Source: Stenotrophomonas sp. MYb238 (GTDB lineage: Bacteria > Pseudomonadota > Gammaproteobacteria > Xanthomonadales > Xanthomonadaceae). Taken from it: 64,000 bases of DNA. Made by a program: the position numbers and the translations under genes. Positions 18,265 to 28,074 of this stretch are shown here, piece after piece. Below the pieces are notes generated by a model. The model searched no databases. It saw only the letters and a list, made by a program, of their open reading frames with translations, and had not been told where the DNA came from. The DNA lies in the NCBI RefSeq assembly GCF_009496535.1, contig NZ_WIDL01000004.1:62001-126000 (forward strand). The letters run 5' to 3'. Positions within the stretch are counted from its first letter, which is position 1. Every line of letters starts with the position of its first letter.

Positions 18265-19005
18265 TCAATGCGTAATCCATTGATTTTCAAATGAAAAATC
18301 CGCAACTTCACGTTGCATGGCCTGCGCCGCCGCGCGCGGGTCCGGCGCCAGCCGGATCGGGCGGCCGACGACGATGGCATCGGCGCCGTCGCGGAAGGCC
18401 TGCGCCACACCGACCGTGCGCTGCTGGTCGTCGCCCGCCGGGCCGCCGGGGCGGATGCCGGGGCAGACGATGGAGAAGCCGGCGCCGGTGGCGGCGCGGA
18501 TCGGCGCCGCTTCCTGGCCGGAAGCGATCACGCCGTCGATGCCGGCACGCTGCGCGGCCAGCGCGCGCTCGACCACCACGTCCACCGGCTCGCGGTCGAT
18601 GCCCATCTGCGCCAGGTCGGCGCGGCCCATCGAGGTCAGCACGGTGACCGCCAGCAGGCGCATGTCCGAGGTGTTGGCCGCCGCGGCGGCTTCCATCATC
18701 GCCGGATGCCAGCCGTGGATGGTGCAGTAGCTCACCGGCCACTGCGAAAGACGGCGGACGACGCCGGCGATCGTGGCGGGAATGTCGAAGAACTTCAGGT
18801 CGACGAACACGCGCTTGTCGCGCCTGGCCAGTTCGTCGAGCACCGCGAAGTACTCGCCGGAGGCCAGCAGTTCCATGCCGATCTTGTAGAAGGACACGGC
18901 GTCGCCGAGCCGCTCGACCCAGTCGATGGCCTCGGCGCGCCCCGGTACGTCCAGCGCGAAGATCAGGCGCTCGTCGGCACGCAGCGGTAGCGGGCCGCGG
19001 TTCAT
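18265..19005 (-). CDS. pyrF: Orotidine 5'-phosphate decarboxylase
   Basis: Last step of UMP synthesis. 246 residues; the catalytic motif [11 protein letters not shown] (the Asp-Lys-Asp element), the start [21 protein letters not shown] and the phosphate-binding end [13 protein letters not shown] are typical of the PyrF group of Proteobacteria. The ATG overlaps the stop of the upstream phosphatase gene (ATGA). Coupling to an exported phosphatase/5'-nucleotidase suggests linked nucleotide salvage and synthesis, by inference only. Confidence 0.96.
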   Translation of the reverse strand: MNRGPLPLRADERLIFALDVPGRAEAIDWVERLGDAVSFYKIGMELLASGEYFAVLDELARRDKRVFVDLKFFDIPATIAGVVRRLSQWPVSYCTIHGWHPAMMEAAAAANTSDMRLLAVTVLTSMGRADLAQMGIDREPVDVVVERALAAQRAGIDGVIASGQEAAPIRAATGAGFSIVCPGIRPGGPAGDDQQRTVGVAQAFRDGADAIVVGRPIRLAPDPRAAAQAMQREVADFSFENQWITH

Positions 19006-19919
19006 TGGGCGACGTCCAGCGCGGCGCGCTTGGCGGCGCGGCGCTCGGATTCGGGCAGCGACCAGGCGTTGTTGAACTGCGCCGGCTCCCAGCCGCCGTA
19101 GGTCGGGTTGGACAGCATCCACCAGCGCTGGCCGAACCAGCCCTGGTGGGCCTGCAGCAGCGCGTCGCGGCCGGCCTGGGTGTTGACGCCGATCGCGACG
19201 AAGTCGCTGAGCTGGTCGCCGAACTGCATCAGCACGCGGTACTGCTGCGCCACCAGCTGGCGGCGGCAGGCCTTCTCGCTGCCTTCCTGCTCGCAGCCGG
19301 GCACGTACTTGTCCAAGCCCAGGTAGACGTCGTCGCCGGCCACTGGGAAGCCCAGCCGGCGCAAGTTGGCCAGGGTGACGTCCTTCATGTGCTCGGTGCG
19401 GTTGGTGATGTAGATCATGGTCACGCCCTTGGTGGCGGCGGCCTGGGCGAATTCGACCGCGCCCGGCACCGCGCCGGCCTTGCCTTCGGACACCCAGGCA
19501 TCCCAGCTGGCATCGTCGTAGCTGCCGCCGTTGCGCACCAGCCGCGCCTGGTAGGGCGAGTTGTCCAGCACGGTCTCGTCCACGTCCACCACCACCGCCG
19601 GCTTCAACTTGGCCGACTGGTGGCTGCCGCCTTCTTCCGGCAGCAGCGCGGTCCACGAGCGGTCGGCCAGCGCGCGGTCCAGCTGCGCGGCCGCGGCGCG
19701 CCAGGTCTGCAGGGAATTGGCGCGGTATTCCTGCGCACGCTGCACCCACAGCACGGCGTTGAGGTTGTCGTTGGCGCCATCGGCGGCAACCGCGGCCGGC
19801 GCCGCGACGACCGCAGCCGGGCCGGCGGGTTCGCCGTGGACCAGGGGGCGGGACGTGCTGCAGGCGGCCAGCGACAGCAGCGCGCCGGCAAGCAGGAGGG
19901 AGGTCGGGGTTCGGGACAT
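19002..19919 (-). CDS. 5'-nucleotidase / acid phosphatase lipoprotein, e(P4) family
   Basis: 305 residues. The N-terminal signal ends in the lipobox LAAC, so it is an outer-membrane or periplasmic lipoprotein. The HAD-type catalytic motif is [12 protein letters not shown], and IYITNR is motif II. The family (class C acid phosphatases, Haemophilus e(P4)) dephosphorylates nucleotides and NMN for uptake. First gene of a two-gene unit with pyrF (4-base overlap). Confidence 0.92.
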   Translation of the reverse strand: MSRTPTSLLLAGALLSLAACSTSRPLVHGEPAGPAAVVAAPAAVAADGANDNLNAVLWVQRAQEYRANSLQTWRAAAAQLDRALADRSWTALLPEEGGSHQSAKLKPAVVVDVDETVLDNSPYQARLVRNGGSYDDASWDAWVSEGKAGAVPGAVEFAQAAATKGVTMIYITNRTEHMKDVTLANLRRLGFPVAGDDVYLGLDKYVPGCEQEGSEKACRRQLVAQQYRVLMQFGDQLSDFVAIGVNTQAGRDALLQAHQGWFGQRWWMLSNPTYGGWEPAQFNNAWSLPESERRAAKRAALDVAQ

Positions 19920-20076
19920 GGGTGCGGCTACCGGACAGAACGAAAACCCGGCAAGTTTACCGGCTCGCTGTCCTGCCCGCCCCGGGCCCGGAATCGGGAT
20001 CCGGCCGGACTCCTGCCCTGACCCCGGTTTCGCCCTCGGCTATGCTTGCGCCCCCTCGCGCGACCGGATGCCGACG

Positions 20077-20736
20077 ATGACCGATACCACCCCCTCCTCG
20101 CCCGTTCCCGTGCTCGACGCCACGCAGATGCGGGTGCTCGGCTGCCTGATCGAGAAGGAGGCGACCACGCCGGAAGCCTACCCGCTGACCGTCAACGCCA
20201 CCCAGACCGCCGCCAACCAGAAGACCGCGCGCGACCCGGTGATGGCCCTGGACGCCGGCAACGTGCAGCACGCGCTGCGCCAGCTGGAGACGATGGGCCT
20301 GGCCCGCCAGCATTTCTCCGCGCGCGCCGAGCGCTACGAACACCTGCTAGGCGCCAGGCTGGACCTGCCGCGCCAGCAGGTCGCGCTGCTCGGCCTGCTG
20401 CTGCTGCGTGGTCCGCAGACCGCCGGCGAGCTGGCCACGCGCAGCGAGCGGATGGCGAAGTTCGCCGACGCCGAGGACCTGCGCCACCAGCTCGGGCGCC
20501 TGATCCAGCGCGACCTGGTGGTGCAGCTGCCGCGCGCCGCTGGCCAGCGCGAGGACCGCTACATGCATCTGCTGGGCGGTCCGGTGGATGTGGACGCACT
20601 GGCGGCGCAGTACCGCGCGCCCTCTTCCGCCGCGGCGGACGGCGGCGCGCTGGAAGAGCGCGTGCAGCAGCTGGAAGCCACCGTGGCGGCGCTGCAGGAA
20701 CAGCTGGCGCAGTTGCAGTCCCGGCTGGAAGGTTGA
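20077..20736 (+). CDS. YceH family protein (DUF480)
   Basis: 219 residues from ATG 20077 ([11 protein letters not shown]); an ATG 9 bases earlier is possible. The conserved core [24 protein letters not shown] is seen here with small changes ([20 protein letters not shown]), followed by two winged-helix-like repeats, and the C-terminal [23 protein letters not shown] is a coiled coil. YceH proteins are cytoplasmic and of unknown role. It diverges from the e(P4) phosphatase. Confidence 0.92.
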   Translation: MTDTTPSSPVPVLDATQMRVLGCLIEKEATTPEAYPLTVNATQTAANQKTARDPVMALDAGNVQHALRQLETMGLARQHFSARAERYEHLLGARLDLPRQQVALLGLLLLRGPQTAGELATRSERMAKFADAEDLRHQLGRLIQRDLVVQLPRAAGQREDRYMHLLGGPVDVDALAAQYRAPSSAAADGGALEERVQQLEATVAALQEQLAQLQSRLEG

Positions 20737-20747
20737 TCCAGACGCAG

Positions 20748-20809
20748 CTGCGGGGCTTGCCCCGCAGGGGACATCGCCCGGAATGCCCCGCGAGGGGCAA
20801 ACCCCTCGC
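20748..20809. other. Two perfect hairpins between convergent genes
   Basis: CTGCGGGGC, 2-base loop, GCCCCGCAG at 20748-20767 and GCGAGGGG, CAAA, CCCCTCGC at 20790-20809. There is no T-run on either strand. They lie between yceH (plus) and the GNAT gene (minus) and may act as a bidirectional barrier or protect 3' ends. Confidence 0.55.
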
Positions 20810-20886
20810 CTACGGAGCGAGGCAGGTCGCGGTCATGCCCCCGGCATGCGCGTCCTGCGTCCCGCGCATCGGAAGTGCAACCCGAG

Positions 20887-21408
20887 CTACCGGATTGTCG
20901 GTCTGTTGAGGAAGAACAGCAGGTCCTCGTCCTTGCCGGGCAGGCGCACGGTGCCGGCGGCCCCGAAGCCAAGCTTCTCCAGCAGTGCTACCGAACGCGC
21001 ATTGCCGGGAGCCACGATCGCGCACAGCGTATCCAGCCCCAGCGCGCTGCGCGCATGGGCCAGCACCGCCCGCGCCGCTTCCAGCGCATAGCCCTGGCCG
21101 GCATGGCGCTCCAGCAGCGCGTAGCCCACGTCGGCATGCGGCAGCGCCGCGCGATGCACCAGCCCGGCGTTGCCCAGCCACGTACCGTCGCTGCGCCGCT
21201 CGACCGCGTACATGCCATAACCATGGCGCGCATAGCTCACCATCGGACCGTTGCGGATGCAGTCGCGCGCCTGTTCCAGCGTGCGGATGCCGCGGTCGCC
21301 GATATGGCGGTGGAAGCCCGGCTCGTTGAGCAGCTCCAGCATCGCCGCGGCATCGCCGTCGTCGTCGCGCAGCGGGCGCAGCCGCAGCCGTTCGGTTTCG
21401 ATCAACAT
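20887..21408 (-). CDS. GNAT N-acetyltransferase (RimJ/RimL-like)
   Basis: 173 residues from the ATG at 21408. MLIETERLRLRPLRDDD is the classic start of the RimJ/RimL-type GNAT group; the acetyl-CoA region lies around VGYALLERHAGQGYALEAARAVLAHA, followed by NARSVALLEKLGFGAAG. Probably acetylates a small molecule or a protein N-terminus; the target is not evident. It lies 73 bp downstream of rep on the same strand and could be cotranscribed with it. Confidence 0.88.
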   Translation of the reverse strand: MLIETERLRLRPLRDDDGDAAAMLELLNEPGFHRHIGDRGIRTLEQARDCIRNGPMVSYARHGYGMYAVERRSDGTWLGNAGLVHRAALPHADVGYALLERHAGQGYALEAARAVLAHARSALGLDTLCAIVAPGNARSVALLEKLGFGAAGTVRLPGKDEDLLFFLNRPTIR

Positions 21409-21481
21409 CGCCTGCCCCGCCCATGGTCGTCGCCCGGCAGCGTCGCTCCGGCCGCGGACATGCGCAAGCGCCGGAGGACGC

Positions 21482-23467
21482 CTAGTCGAACAGCGCCTGG
21501 ATCGCCGCCAGCCCGGCCTGCGCGCGCTCCTTCTTGTTCGCCGCGTCGGCCACCGGGTCGGCGCCATCGCGCTGGATCTCCGCCGCCGGCAGTTCGTCGA
21601 AGAAGCGGCTGGGCTTGAGCCGCACGTGCTCGCCGAACTTGCGGGTCAGGCGGCTGTAGCTCATCCACAGCTGGATCTTGGCGCGGGTGATGCCCACGTA
21701 CAGCAGGCGCCGCTCCTCCTGCAGGTTGCCCTCGTCGAGGCTGACCTGGTGCGGCAGTACGCCGTCCTCACAGCCGACGATGAACACGTACGGGAATTCC
21801 AGGCCCTTGGAGGCGTGCAGGGTCATCATGCGCACCTGGTTGCCGCCGTCGTCCTTGTCGTTGCGCGAGATCAGCGCCAGCTGCGCGGCCATGTCCGCGG
21901 CGCTGGCGCCGCGCGGGCCGTTCTCGAACCACGAGGCCAGTTCTTCCAGGTTGTTGGCGCGGCGCTCGTAGCCGGCGGTGTCCTTGGCCTGGTGGCGCAG
22001 TTCGGCCAGCAGGCCCGAGTCCCTGGCCACGCGCCGCACCAGGTCGCCGGAGGAACTCTGGCGCATGTCCATGCGCAGCGCGCGCAGGATGTCGGTGAAG
22101 CGGCTCAGGCTGTTGGCCGCGCGCGGCGGCAGCTGCGCCAGCGCGCCCATCGCCTCGGCCGCCTGCGCCATCGACATGCCCTTCTCCGAGGCCAGTTCGG
22201 CCAGCTTGGCCAGGGTGCCGGCGCCGACGTCGCGCTTGGGCGCCTGCACCGCTCGCATGAACGCGGTGTCGTCGTCCGGGTTCACCAGCAGCCGCAGCCA
22301 GGCCAGCGTGTCCTTCACTTCCTGCCGTTCCAGGAACACGGTGCCGCCGGTCAGGTGGTAGGGCACGCCGACCAGCTGCATCGCCTTTTCCAGCGGCCGG
22401 CTCTGGAAGTTGCCGCGGAACAGGATGCAGAAATCGCTCCACGGCACGCGCCGGCTGGTGGCGATGAACTGGATCTCGGCGGCCACCTTCTCCGCCTCGT
22501 GCTCGCTGTTGCGGCATTCCCACACGCGGATGCGCTCGCCGTCGGCCTGGTCGGACCACAGCGTCTTCAGGTGCTCGTGCGGGTTGTGCGCGATCAGCGC
22601 GTTGGCCGCGCGCAGCACACGGTTGGAGCAGCGGTAGTTCTGCTCCAGCTTGATGATCTGCAGCGACGGATACTCCACCGCCATGTTCTGCAGGTTCTCC
22701 GGGTTGGCGCCGCGCCAGGCGTAGATGGACTGGTCGTCGTCGCCCACGCAGGTGAAGTTGCCGGCCGGCCCGGCCAGCTGCTTGAGCAGGCGGTACTGGG
22801 CGTCGTTGGTGTCCTGGCATTCGTCCACCAGCAGGTAGCCGATGCGTTCGCGCCAGGCCAGCGCGATGTCCGGGTTCTCCTCCAGCACCTGCACCGGCAG
22901 GCGGATCAGGTCGTCGAAGTCGACCGCGTTGAAGGCCGTCAGCCGCGCCTGGTACAGCTCGTACACCATGGCCGCGTCCTTCTCGCGGTTGCTGCGCGCC
23001 GCGCGCATCGCCTGCTCCGGCGAGAGGCCGGCGTTCTTGGCGCGCGAGATCAGGTTCTTCATGTCCTCGATGTCGTCGGGCTTGGCATTGCTGCCGCCCA
23101 GCAGGTCCTTGACCTGCGCCGCCGCGTCGTCGGCGTCGAAGATCGAGAAACCGCGCTTCAGGCCCACCGCGGCGTGCTCGATCTGCATGAACTTCAATCC
23201 CAGCGCGTGGAAGGTGCAGATGGTCACCTCCTCGGCCGGGCCACCGCGCAGGCGCTTGGCCACGCGCTCGCGCATTTCCTTGGCCGACTTGTTGGTGAAG
23301 GTGATCGCGGCGATGCGGCGGGCGCTGTAGCGGCCACTGCCGATCAGGTGGGCGATCTTCTCCACGATCACGCGGGTCTTGCCGCTGCCGGCGCCGGCCA
23401 GCACCAGCAGGGGGCCTTCGGTGTGCAGCACCGCCGCGCGTTGGGGAGGATTGAGGGAATCGAGCAT
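21482..23467 (-). CDS. rep: ATP-dependent DNA helicase Rep
   Basis: SF1A 3'-5' helicase that helps forks pass obstacles. 661 residues from the ATG at 23467 ([15 protein letters not shown]). Walker A is AGAGSGKT (residues 24-31), Walker B is [10 protein letters not shown], motif [16 protein letters not shown], motif [13 protein letters not shown], and motif [10 protein letters not shown]. The length and the LDSLNPPQ start favour Rep over UvrD. Upstream in-frame codons to 23584 overlap the intergenic and look non-coding. Confidence 0.95.
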   Translation of the reverse strand: MLDSLNPPQRAAVLHTEGPLLVLAGAGSGKTRVIVEKIAHLIGSGRYSARRIAAITFTNKSAKEMRERVAKRLRGGPAEEVTICTFHALGLKFMQIEHAAVGLKRGFSIFDADDAAAQVKDLLGGSNAKPDDIEDMKNLISRAKNAGLSPEQAMRAARSNREKDAAMVYELYQARLTAFNAVDFDDLIRLPVQVLEENPDIALAWRERIGYLLVDECQDTNDAQYRLLKQLAGPAGNFTCVGDDDQSIYAWRGANPENLQNMAVEYPSLQIIKLEQNYRCSNRVLRAANALIAHNPHEHLKTLWSDQADGERIRVWECRNSEHEAEKVAAEIQFIATSRRVPWSDFCILFRGNFQSRPLEKAMQLVGVPYHLTGGTVFLERQEVKDTLAWLRLLVNPDDDTAFMRAVQAPKRDVGAGTLAKLAELASEKGMSMAQAAEAMGALAQLPPRAANSLSRFTDILRALRMDMRQSSSGDLVRRVARDSGLLAELRHQAKDTAGYERRANNLEELASWFENGPRGASAADMAAQLALISRNDKDDGGNQVRMMTLHASKGLEFPYVFIVGCEDGVLPHQVSLDEGNLQEERRLLYVGITRAKIQLWMSYSRLTRKFGEHVRLKPSRFFDELPAAEIQRDGADPVADAANKKERAQAGLAAIQALFD

Positions 23468-23609
23468 CTGCAGGCGAGGAACGAGTGAACGGCAACGGGG
23501 AATGCGGGAGAGCCGGGGCCGGCCGGCGGCGGGTATTCTGTCACCTCGCAGGGCCAGCCGTTGCCTTCCGTTCCTCGTTCCCATTCACCACGTTCCCGTT
23601 CCCAGTCCC

Positions 23610-24230
23610 ATGGCCAAGCTCTACTTCTACTATTCGGCGATGAACGCCGGGAAGACCACCACCCTGCTGCAGTCGGCGCACAACTACCGCGAGCGCGGCA
23701 TGCGTGTGGCGATCCTGACCCCGCGCCTGGACCACCGCGCCGGCAGCGGCGTGGTCGCCTCACGGATCGGGCTGCAGGCCGAGGCCACCGCCTTCGACCA
23801 CGACACCGACCTGCAACAACTGGTCGAACGCGACATGGCCGCGCACGGGCGCCTGGGCTGCGTGCTGGTGGACGAGGCGCAGTTCCTGAGCAAGGCACAG
23901 GTGTGGCAGCTGAGCGAGGTCGTGGACCAGCTGCGCATCCCGGTGCTGTGCTACGGCCTGCGCACCGATTTCCGCGGCGAGCTGTTCGAGGGCAGCCAGT
24001 ACCTGCTGGCCTGGGCCGACGAGATGCAGGAGATCAAGACCATCTGCCACAGCGGCAAGAAGGCGACGATGACCGTGCGCGTGGACGGGAACGGTTTCGC
24101 GGTGCAGGACGGCCCGCAGGTGGAGATCGGCGGCAACGACCGCTACGTGTCGGTCAGCCGCGCCGAATTCAAGAAGATCACCCGCGGCGAGGGCCGCATC
24201 GAGCCGATGCAGGCGCCGCTGCCGCTGTAA
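23610..24230 (+). CDS. tdk: Thymidine kinase
   Basis: Salvage kinase making dTMP. 206 residues; P-loop [12 protein letters not shown] (residues 8-19), Walker B-like LVDEAQFL, and the lasso region [18 protein letters not shown]. In E. coli-type enzymes the lasso binds zinc through several Cys; here only the first Cys is kept (CHSG, and SVSR where the family often has SVCR), so the zinc site appears lost. No Shine-Dalgarno is visible before the ATG; the upstream stretch is C/T-rich. Confidence 0.95.
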   Translation: MAKLYFYYSAMNAGKTTTLLQSAHNYRERGMRVAILTPRLDHRAGSGVVASRIGLQAEATAFDHDTDLQQLVERDMAAHGRLGCVLVDEAQFLSKAQVWQLSEVVDQLRIPVLCYGLRTDFRGELFEGSQYLLAWADEMQEIKTICHSGKKATMTVRVDGNGFAVQDGPQVEIGGNDRYVSVSRAEFKKITRGEGRIEPMQAPLPL

Positions 24231-24242
24231 CGGGCGATCCTC

Positions 24243-24300
24243 GTAGGAGCGCACCTTGGTGCGCGATGAGGCCCCATCGCGCACCAAGGTGCGCTCCTAC
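24243..24300. repeat. REP-type palindrome, CACCTTGGTG variant
   Basis: 58-bp palindrome with arms GTAGGAGCGCACCTTGGTGC and GCACCAAGGTGCGCTCCTAC. The flanking boxes GTAGGAGCGC are conserved while the inner stem differs. The stop codon of the GH16 gene, TAG at 24297-24299, is inside its right arm. Confidence 0.9.
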
Positions 24301-25313
24301 GGTTTCGGCCTCCCGGGGACGACCCGCTGCGCCGCCGGGTCGCGCGTGGCGCAGCCGCTGCCGTCGGGGCGGCCGGCACCGCAGCGGTAGACCCGCACGT
24401 AGTCCACCTGCATCGCCTGCGGGTAGGCGGCCGGATCGATGCCGGTGGCGTTGACCTTGCCCGCCCAGTCGCCGCCGACGGCGAGGTTGAGCAGCAGGTG
24501 GAATTTCGAGGCGGCATCGAACGGAGCGCCAGGCGGCGCATCGACCCAGCCGCCGCGCGCATCCTGCCGCTGCGAATACCAGTCTTCGGCGCGCTGGCTG
24601 GCGTAGTGCACGCCATCGACGTACCAGCGGATCTCGTCCTGCTCCCATTCCAGCGCATAGACGTGGAAACCATCGGCCGGGTTCGCGCTGCCGGGCAGCA
24701 CATGCCAGGTGCCGGCATGCACGTTGCCGGGCGGCTGGCGGCCATAGTGCAGGGTGCCGTGCACGCGCGTTTCCGGGGTGCCGGGCGCGGCGCCGGGCAT
24801 GTCCGAGGGCGTGCCCAGGTTCACCGCCTCCATGATGTCGATCTCGCCGGAAGCGGCCCAGCGCCCATGCGGCGAACCGGTGGGCAGCATCCAGATCGCC
24901 GGCCAGCTGCCCTGCCCGGCCGGCAGCCTAGCGCGGATCTCGAAACGGCCGAAGGTCCACTCCTGGCGGCCCTTGGTGCGCAGCCGCGCGGAGGTGTAGG
25001 GCAGCGTGGCACTGGCCGTGCCGCGGCCCTCCGGGGACGCGGGGCCGGTCCAGGTTTCGCGGCGGGCGACGATGTGCAGCAGGCCATCGGCCAGGTACGC
25101 GTTGGCGCCCGGCCGTCGATCGCGGCGCCGGGTGTAGCACTGCTGCTCGTGGTTGCCGCCACCCCAGCAGTTGTCTTCCAGCTCCCACTTCGACGGGTCG
25201 ATGGCCTGGCCGTCGAACTCGTCCTGCCACACCAGCTCCCAGCCCGGCGGCGCGGCCTGCGCAGCACCGCCGGACAGGAGCGCCGCCGCCAGCAGGCTCA
25301 GGGCGCCGGGCAT
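24297..25313 (-). CDS. Glycoside hydrolase family 16 beta-glucanase
   Basis: 338 residues with an export signal (LSLLAAALLSGGAAQAA). GH16 catalytic motif EIDIME: nucleophile Glu157, Asp159, acid/base Glu162. Other family marks are WELVWQDEFDG at the start, FEIRARLPAGQGSWPAIWMLP before the motif and DYVRVYRC at the end, so it probably attacks beta-1,3- or mixed-linkage glucans (laminarinase/lichenase type). It overlaps the 3' end of the GH3 gene by 16 bases. Its stop codon is provided by a palindromic repeat. No extra carbohydrate-binding module is seen. Confidence 0.93.
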   Translation of the reverse strand: MPGALSLLAAALLSGGAAQAAPPGWELVWQDEFDGQAIDPSKWELEDNCWGGGNHEQQCYTRRRDRRPGANAYLADGLLHIVARRETWTGPASPEGRGTASATLPYTSARLRTKGRQEWTFGRFEIRARLPAGQGSWPAIWMLPTGSPHGRWAASGEIDIMEAVNLGTPSDMPGAAPGTPETRVHGTLHYGRQPPGNVHAGTWHVLPGSANPADGFHVYALEWEQDEIRWYVDGVHYASQRAEDWYSQRQDARGGWVDAPPGAPFDAASKFHLLLNLAVGGDWAGKVNATGIDPAAYPQAMQVDYVRVYRCGAGRPDGSGCATRDPAAQRVVPGRPKP

Positions 25314-27877
25314 TCGACCTTCCGGTCGTAGTCGGTGCCGATGCTCACCCTGGCCAGCGACAGGCGCAGGCCGTCGCTGCCGCGCAGCGCGAACGGCATG
25401 TCCAGCCTGCCGGTATCGGCGCCGGCGCCGCGCAGGCACTTGAGCGGCACGCCAAGGCGCGCCCACTGGCCCTGCGGCAGCTTCGCCAGCGCGTCGCCGA
25501 TGGCGATCTCGCCGCGGCAGCCGGCGCCACAGGTGGCCAGGTAATCCACCTTGCCGCCGGCGGGCAGCGCCTCGACCCGCACGCTGGCGATCGCCAGCAC
25601 GTCGCCGTTGGTTTCCCGCACCAGGTCCAGCGGCATGTTCGCGCGCAGTTCGACGAGGCCGGCGCCCTTGAACGCGAACTGGCGCGCGCCTTCCTGCACG
25701 TCGGTGTTGACCGCGGTCATCACCACCGAACCGTCGGCGGTCGCGGCGTTGGGGTGCACGATGTCCATCGCCTCGCCGTCGGCGCCGGTCAGGCGCAGGG
25801 TCAGGCCGGTGGTCGCCACGCCGCGGTCGAACCAGACACTGGTGCGCGAGGCGTTCGGGTCGATGCCCGGGTCCTCGGACAACGCCGGCAGGTTGCCGTT
25901 GTCGGCGTAGGTCAGGCCGTAGCCGTAGGCGAACTGCGGGTCGTAGCCCTTCTGGCCGACGTTGTTGGCGTACTGGTCGGCGCGGCGCGGCCAGGAGAAG
26001 CTCAGCTTGCCGTGGAAGTCATGGCGTACGCTGCCGTCGGGCTTGCGCAGCAGCACGTCGGCGACGCCAGCGCCCTCCGAACCGGGCAGCCAGGCCGCGA
26101 CGAAGGCGTCGGCGGCGTTGATCTCGCGGTTCATCCACAGCGGACGGCCACTGAGGAACACCGCCACCACCGGGATGCCGTCGGCCTTGAGCTTGCGGAT
26201 CAGTTCCAGGTCGCCGGACTTGCCGCCCTTGAACATCAGGTCCGGCAGGTCGCCCTGGAACTCGGCGTAGGGTTCCTCGCCGAACACCACCACCGCCACG
26301 TCCGGCTTGCTCTTGTAGGCGCCATCGACGGCCAGTTCGGCCTTGCCGCCGGCCGCTTCCACCTGCGCCTTCATGCCGTCCCAGATGGTGTCGGCATTGG
26401 GGAAGTCGGCGCGCCTGGTGCCGTCGCCCTGCCAGGTCAGGGTCCAGCCGCCGGCCTGCTTGGCCATGTTGTCGGCGCCGTCGCCGGCTACCAGCACACG
26501 CTGCTTCGGCGCCAGCGGCAGCACGCCGCCCTGGTTCTTCAGCAACACCAGCGATTCGCGCACCGCCTGGCGCGCGACCGCGCGGTGTTCCGGCGCGCCG
26601 AGCAGCTCGAACTTGCCGCCCAGTGCGCGCGCCGAGGGCTTGGGCTTCTCGAACAAGCCCATGCGGAATTTGGCGCGCAGGATGCGGCGCACCGCGTCGT
26701 CCAGCCGCGCCACCGGCAGGGTGCCGTCCTTCGCATGCGCCAGGGTGCTTTCGTACATGCCCTTCCAGCTATCCGGGGCCATCGCCATGTCCAGGCCGGC
26801 GATGTAGGTCTGCGCGCAGTCGGTGTTGCTGCAGCCCTTGACCTGGCCGTGGCCGTTCCAGTCGCCGACGACGAAGCCGCCGAAGTGCATGCGCTGCTTC
26901 AGCACGTCGGTCAGCAGCGGCTTGTGGCCATGCATCTTCTCGCCGTGGAAGCTGTTGAATGAGGCCATCACCGACTGCGCGCCGGCGGCGATCGCCGGTA
27001 TGTAGCCGGCAGCGTGGATGTCGCGCAGCTGCGCTTCATCGACCGTGGTGTCGCCCTGGTCCTTGCCGTTGTCGGTGCCGCCGTCGCCGAGGAAGTGCTT
27101 GACCGTGGTCATCACGTGGTGGTCGTCGAGGAAGTCCGGCGCGCCGGCCTTGCCCTGCAGGCCCTCGACGAACACCCCGGCGTAGCTGGCCACCAGCGCC
27201 GGGTCTTCCGAATAGCCTTCGTAGGCGCGGCCCCAGCGGTCGTCCTGCGGCACCGCCACGGTCGGCGCGAAGGTCCACTCCATGCCGGTGGCGCGGGTCT
27301 CGGCGGCGGTGATGCGGGCGATCTCGCGCAGCAGTTCCGGGTTGCGGGTGGCGCCGAGGCCGACGTTGTGCGGGAACAGGGTGGCGCCGACCACGTTGCT
27401 CTGGCCGTGCATGGCGTCGATGCCCCAGATGATCGGGATCGCCTTGCCGCCGCCGCGGGTATCCATCGAGGCTTCCCAGAACGCGTCGGCCAGCGCCAGC
27501 CAGTCCTTGGGCGGAGCGTTGTACTTGCCGCCGGGGTCGGAGCCGCCGCCGGCCAGGATCGAGCCGAGCCGGTACTTGCGCACGTCGTCCGGGGTGATGC
27601 TGGCGATGTCGCCCTGCACCACCTGGCCGACCTTTTCCTCCAGCGTCATCGCCGCCATGAGCGCGTCGATGCGTTTCTCCATCGCCGGGTCCAGCGCCAG
27701 CGGCCAGGCCGGCTGCGGCCAGTGCGCGGGGTCGATCCGGGCCGGCGCCGCGCCCTTCGAGGCCGGCGCGGCACCGACGACGGGCGCGCAGGCCAGCGCC
27801 AGCGCGACACCAAGCAGGAGGGGGCGCAGCCGTCGACGATCTGCGCAGGTGCGGGAATGCGGAAGGCTGGGCTTCAT
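25298..27877 (-). CDS. Glycoside hydrolase family 3 beta-glucosidase/exo-glucanase
   Basis: 859 residues from the ATG at 27877; a signal peptide (RRLRPLLLGVALALACAPVVGA) follows a basic start, so it is periplasmic or outer. The (alpha/beta)8 domain includes KHFLGDGGTDNG and the nucleophile GFVVGDWNGH with Asp339; a second sandwich domain and a C-terminal beta domain (from about residue 660) follow, as in ExoP-like exo-beta-glucanases. It likely cuts glucose from the ends of beta-glucan oligosaccharides. An operator palindrome lies in its promoter, shared with the divergent LacI gene. Confidence 0.93.
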   Translation of the reverse strand: MKPSLPHSRTCADRRRLRPLLLGVALALACAPVVGAAPASKGAAPARIDPAHWPQPAWPLALDPAMEKRIDALMAAMTLEEKVGQVVQGDIASITPDDVRKYRLGSILAGGGSDPGGKYNAPPKDWLALADAFWEASMDTRGGGKAIPIIWGIDAMHGQSNVVGATLFPHNVGLGATRNPELLREIARITAAETRATGMEWTFAPTVAVPQDDRWGRAYEGYSEDPALVASYAGVFVEGLQGKAGAPDFLDDHHVMTTVKHFLGDGGTDNGKDQGDTTVDEAQLRDIHAAGYIPAIAAGAQSVMASFNSFHGEKMHGHKPLLTDVLKQRMHFGGFVVGDWNGHGQVKGCSNTDCAQTYIAGLDMAMAPDSWKGMYESTLAHAKDGTLPVARLDDAVRRILRAKFRMGLFEKPKPSARALGGKFELLGAPEHRAVARQAVRESLVLLKNQGGVLPLAPKQRVLVAGDGADNMAKQAGGWTLTWQGDGTRRADFPNADTIWDGMKAQVEAAGGKAELAVDGAYKSKPDVAVVVFGEEPYAEFQGDLPDLMFKGGKSGDLELIRKLKADGIPVVAVFLSGRPLWMNREINAADAFVAAWLPGSEGAGVADVLLRKPDGSVRHDFHGKLSFSWPRRADQYANNVGQKGYDPQFAYGYGLTYADNGNLPALSEDPGIDPNASRTSVWFDRGVATTGLTLRLTGADGEAMDIVHPNAATADGSVVMTAVNTDVQEGARQFAFKGAGLVELRANMPLDLVRETNGDVLAIASVRVEALPAGGKVDYLATCGAGCRGEIAIGDALAKLPQGQWARLGVPLKCLRGAGADTGRLDMPFALRGSDGLRLSLARVSIGTDYDRKVECPAP

Positions 27878-27935
27878 GGGCGAGGGTCTTCCTGGACGGG
27901 AGGGCTGGGAGAAACGCACGATTGTGCAGGACACC

Positions 27936-27964
27936 ATGACAGCGTTGTCAGGCGAATGCAGAAT
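27936..27964. promoter_or_regulatory. LacI-type operator between GH3 and lacI, with promoters
   Basis: The palindrome TGACAGCGTTGTCA (27937-27950) is the reverse complement of TGACAACGCTGTCA found at two other promoters in this window. For the plus-strand lacI gene it overlaps a -35 ATGACA (27936-27941) with -10 CAGAAT (27959-27964) at 17 bp. For the GH3 gene, CTGACA (27946-27951) can be a -35, with a weaker -10 CACAAT at 19 bp. Confidence 0.75.
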
Positions 27965-28074
27965 AACGCCAGTACGCGATGATGGCTTGCTGCATAGCGG
28001 CACGCCGCATTGCGGATAAAGTTGCACCTGTATCCATGTGCGTTGGCACCTGCCTGGCGGGAACCGGGAACCAT

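Noticed and set aside
20741-20815. Rho-independent terminator after yceH
   Set aside because: The two hairpins are perfect but neither strand has a T-run, so I list them only as hairpins.
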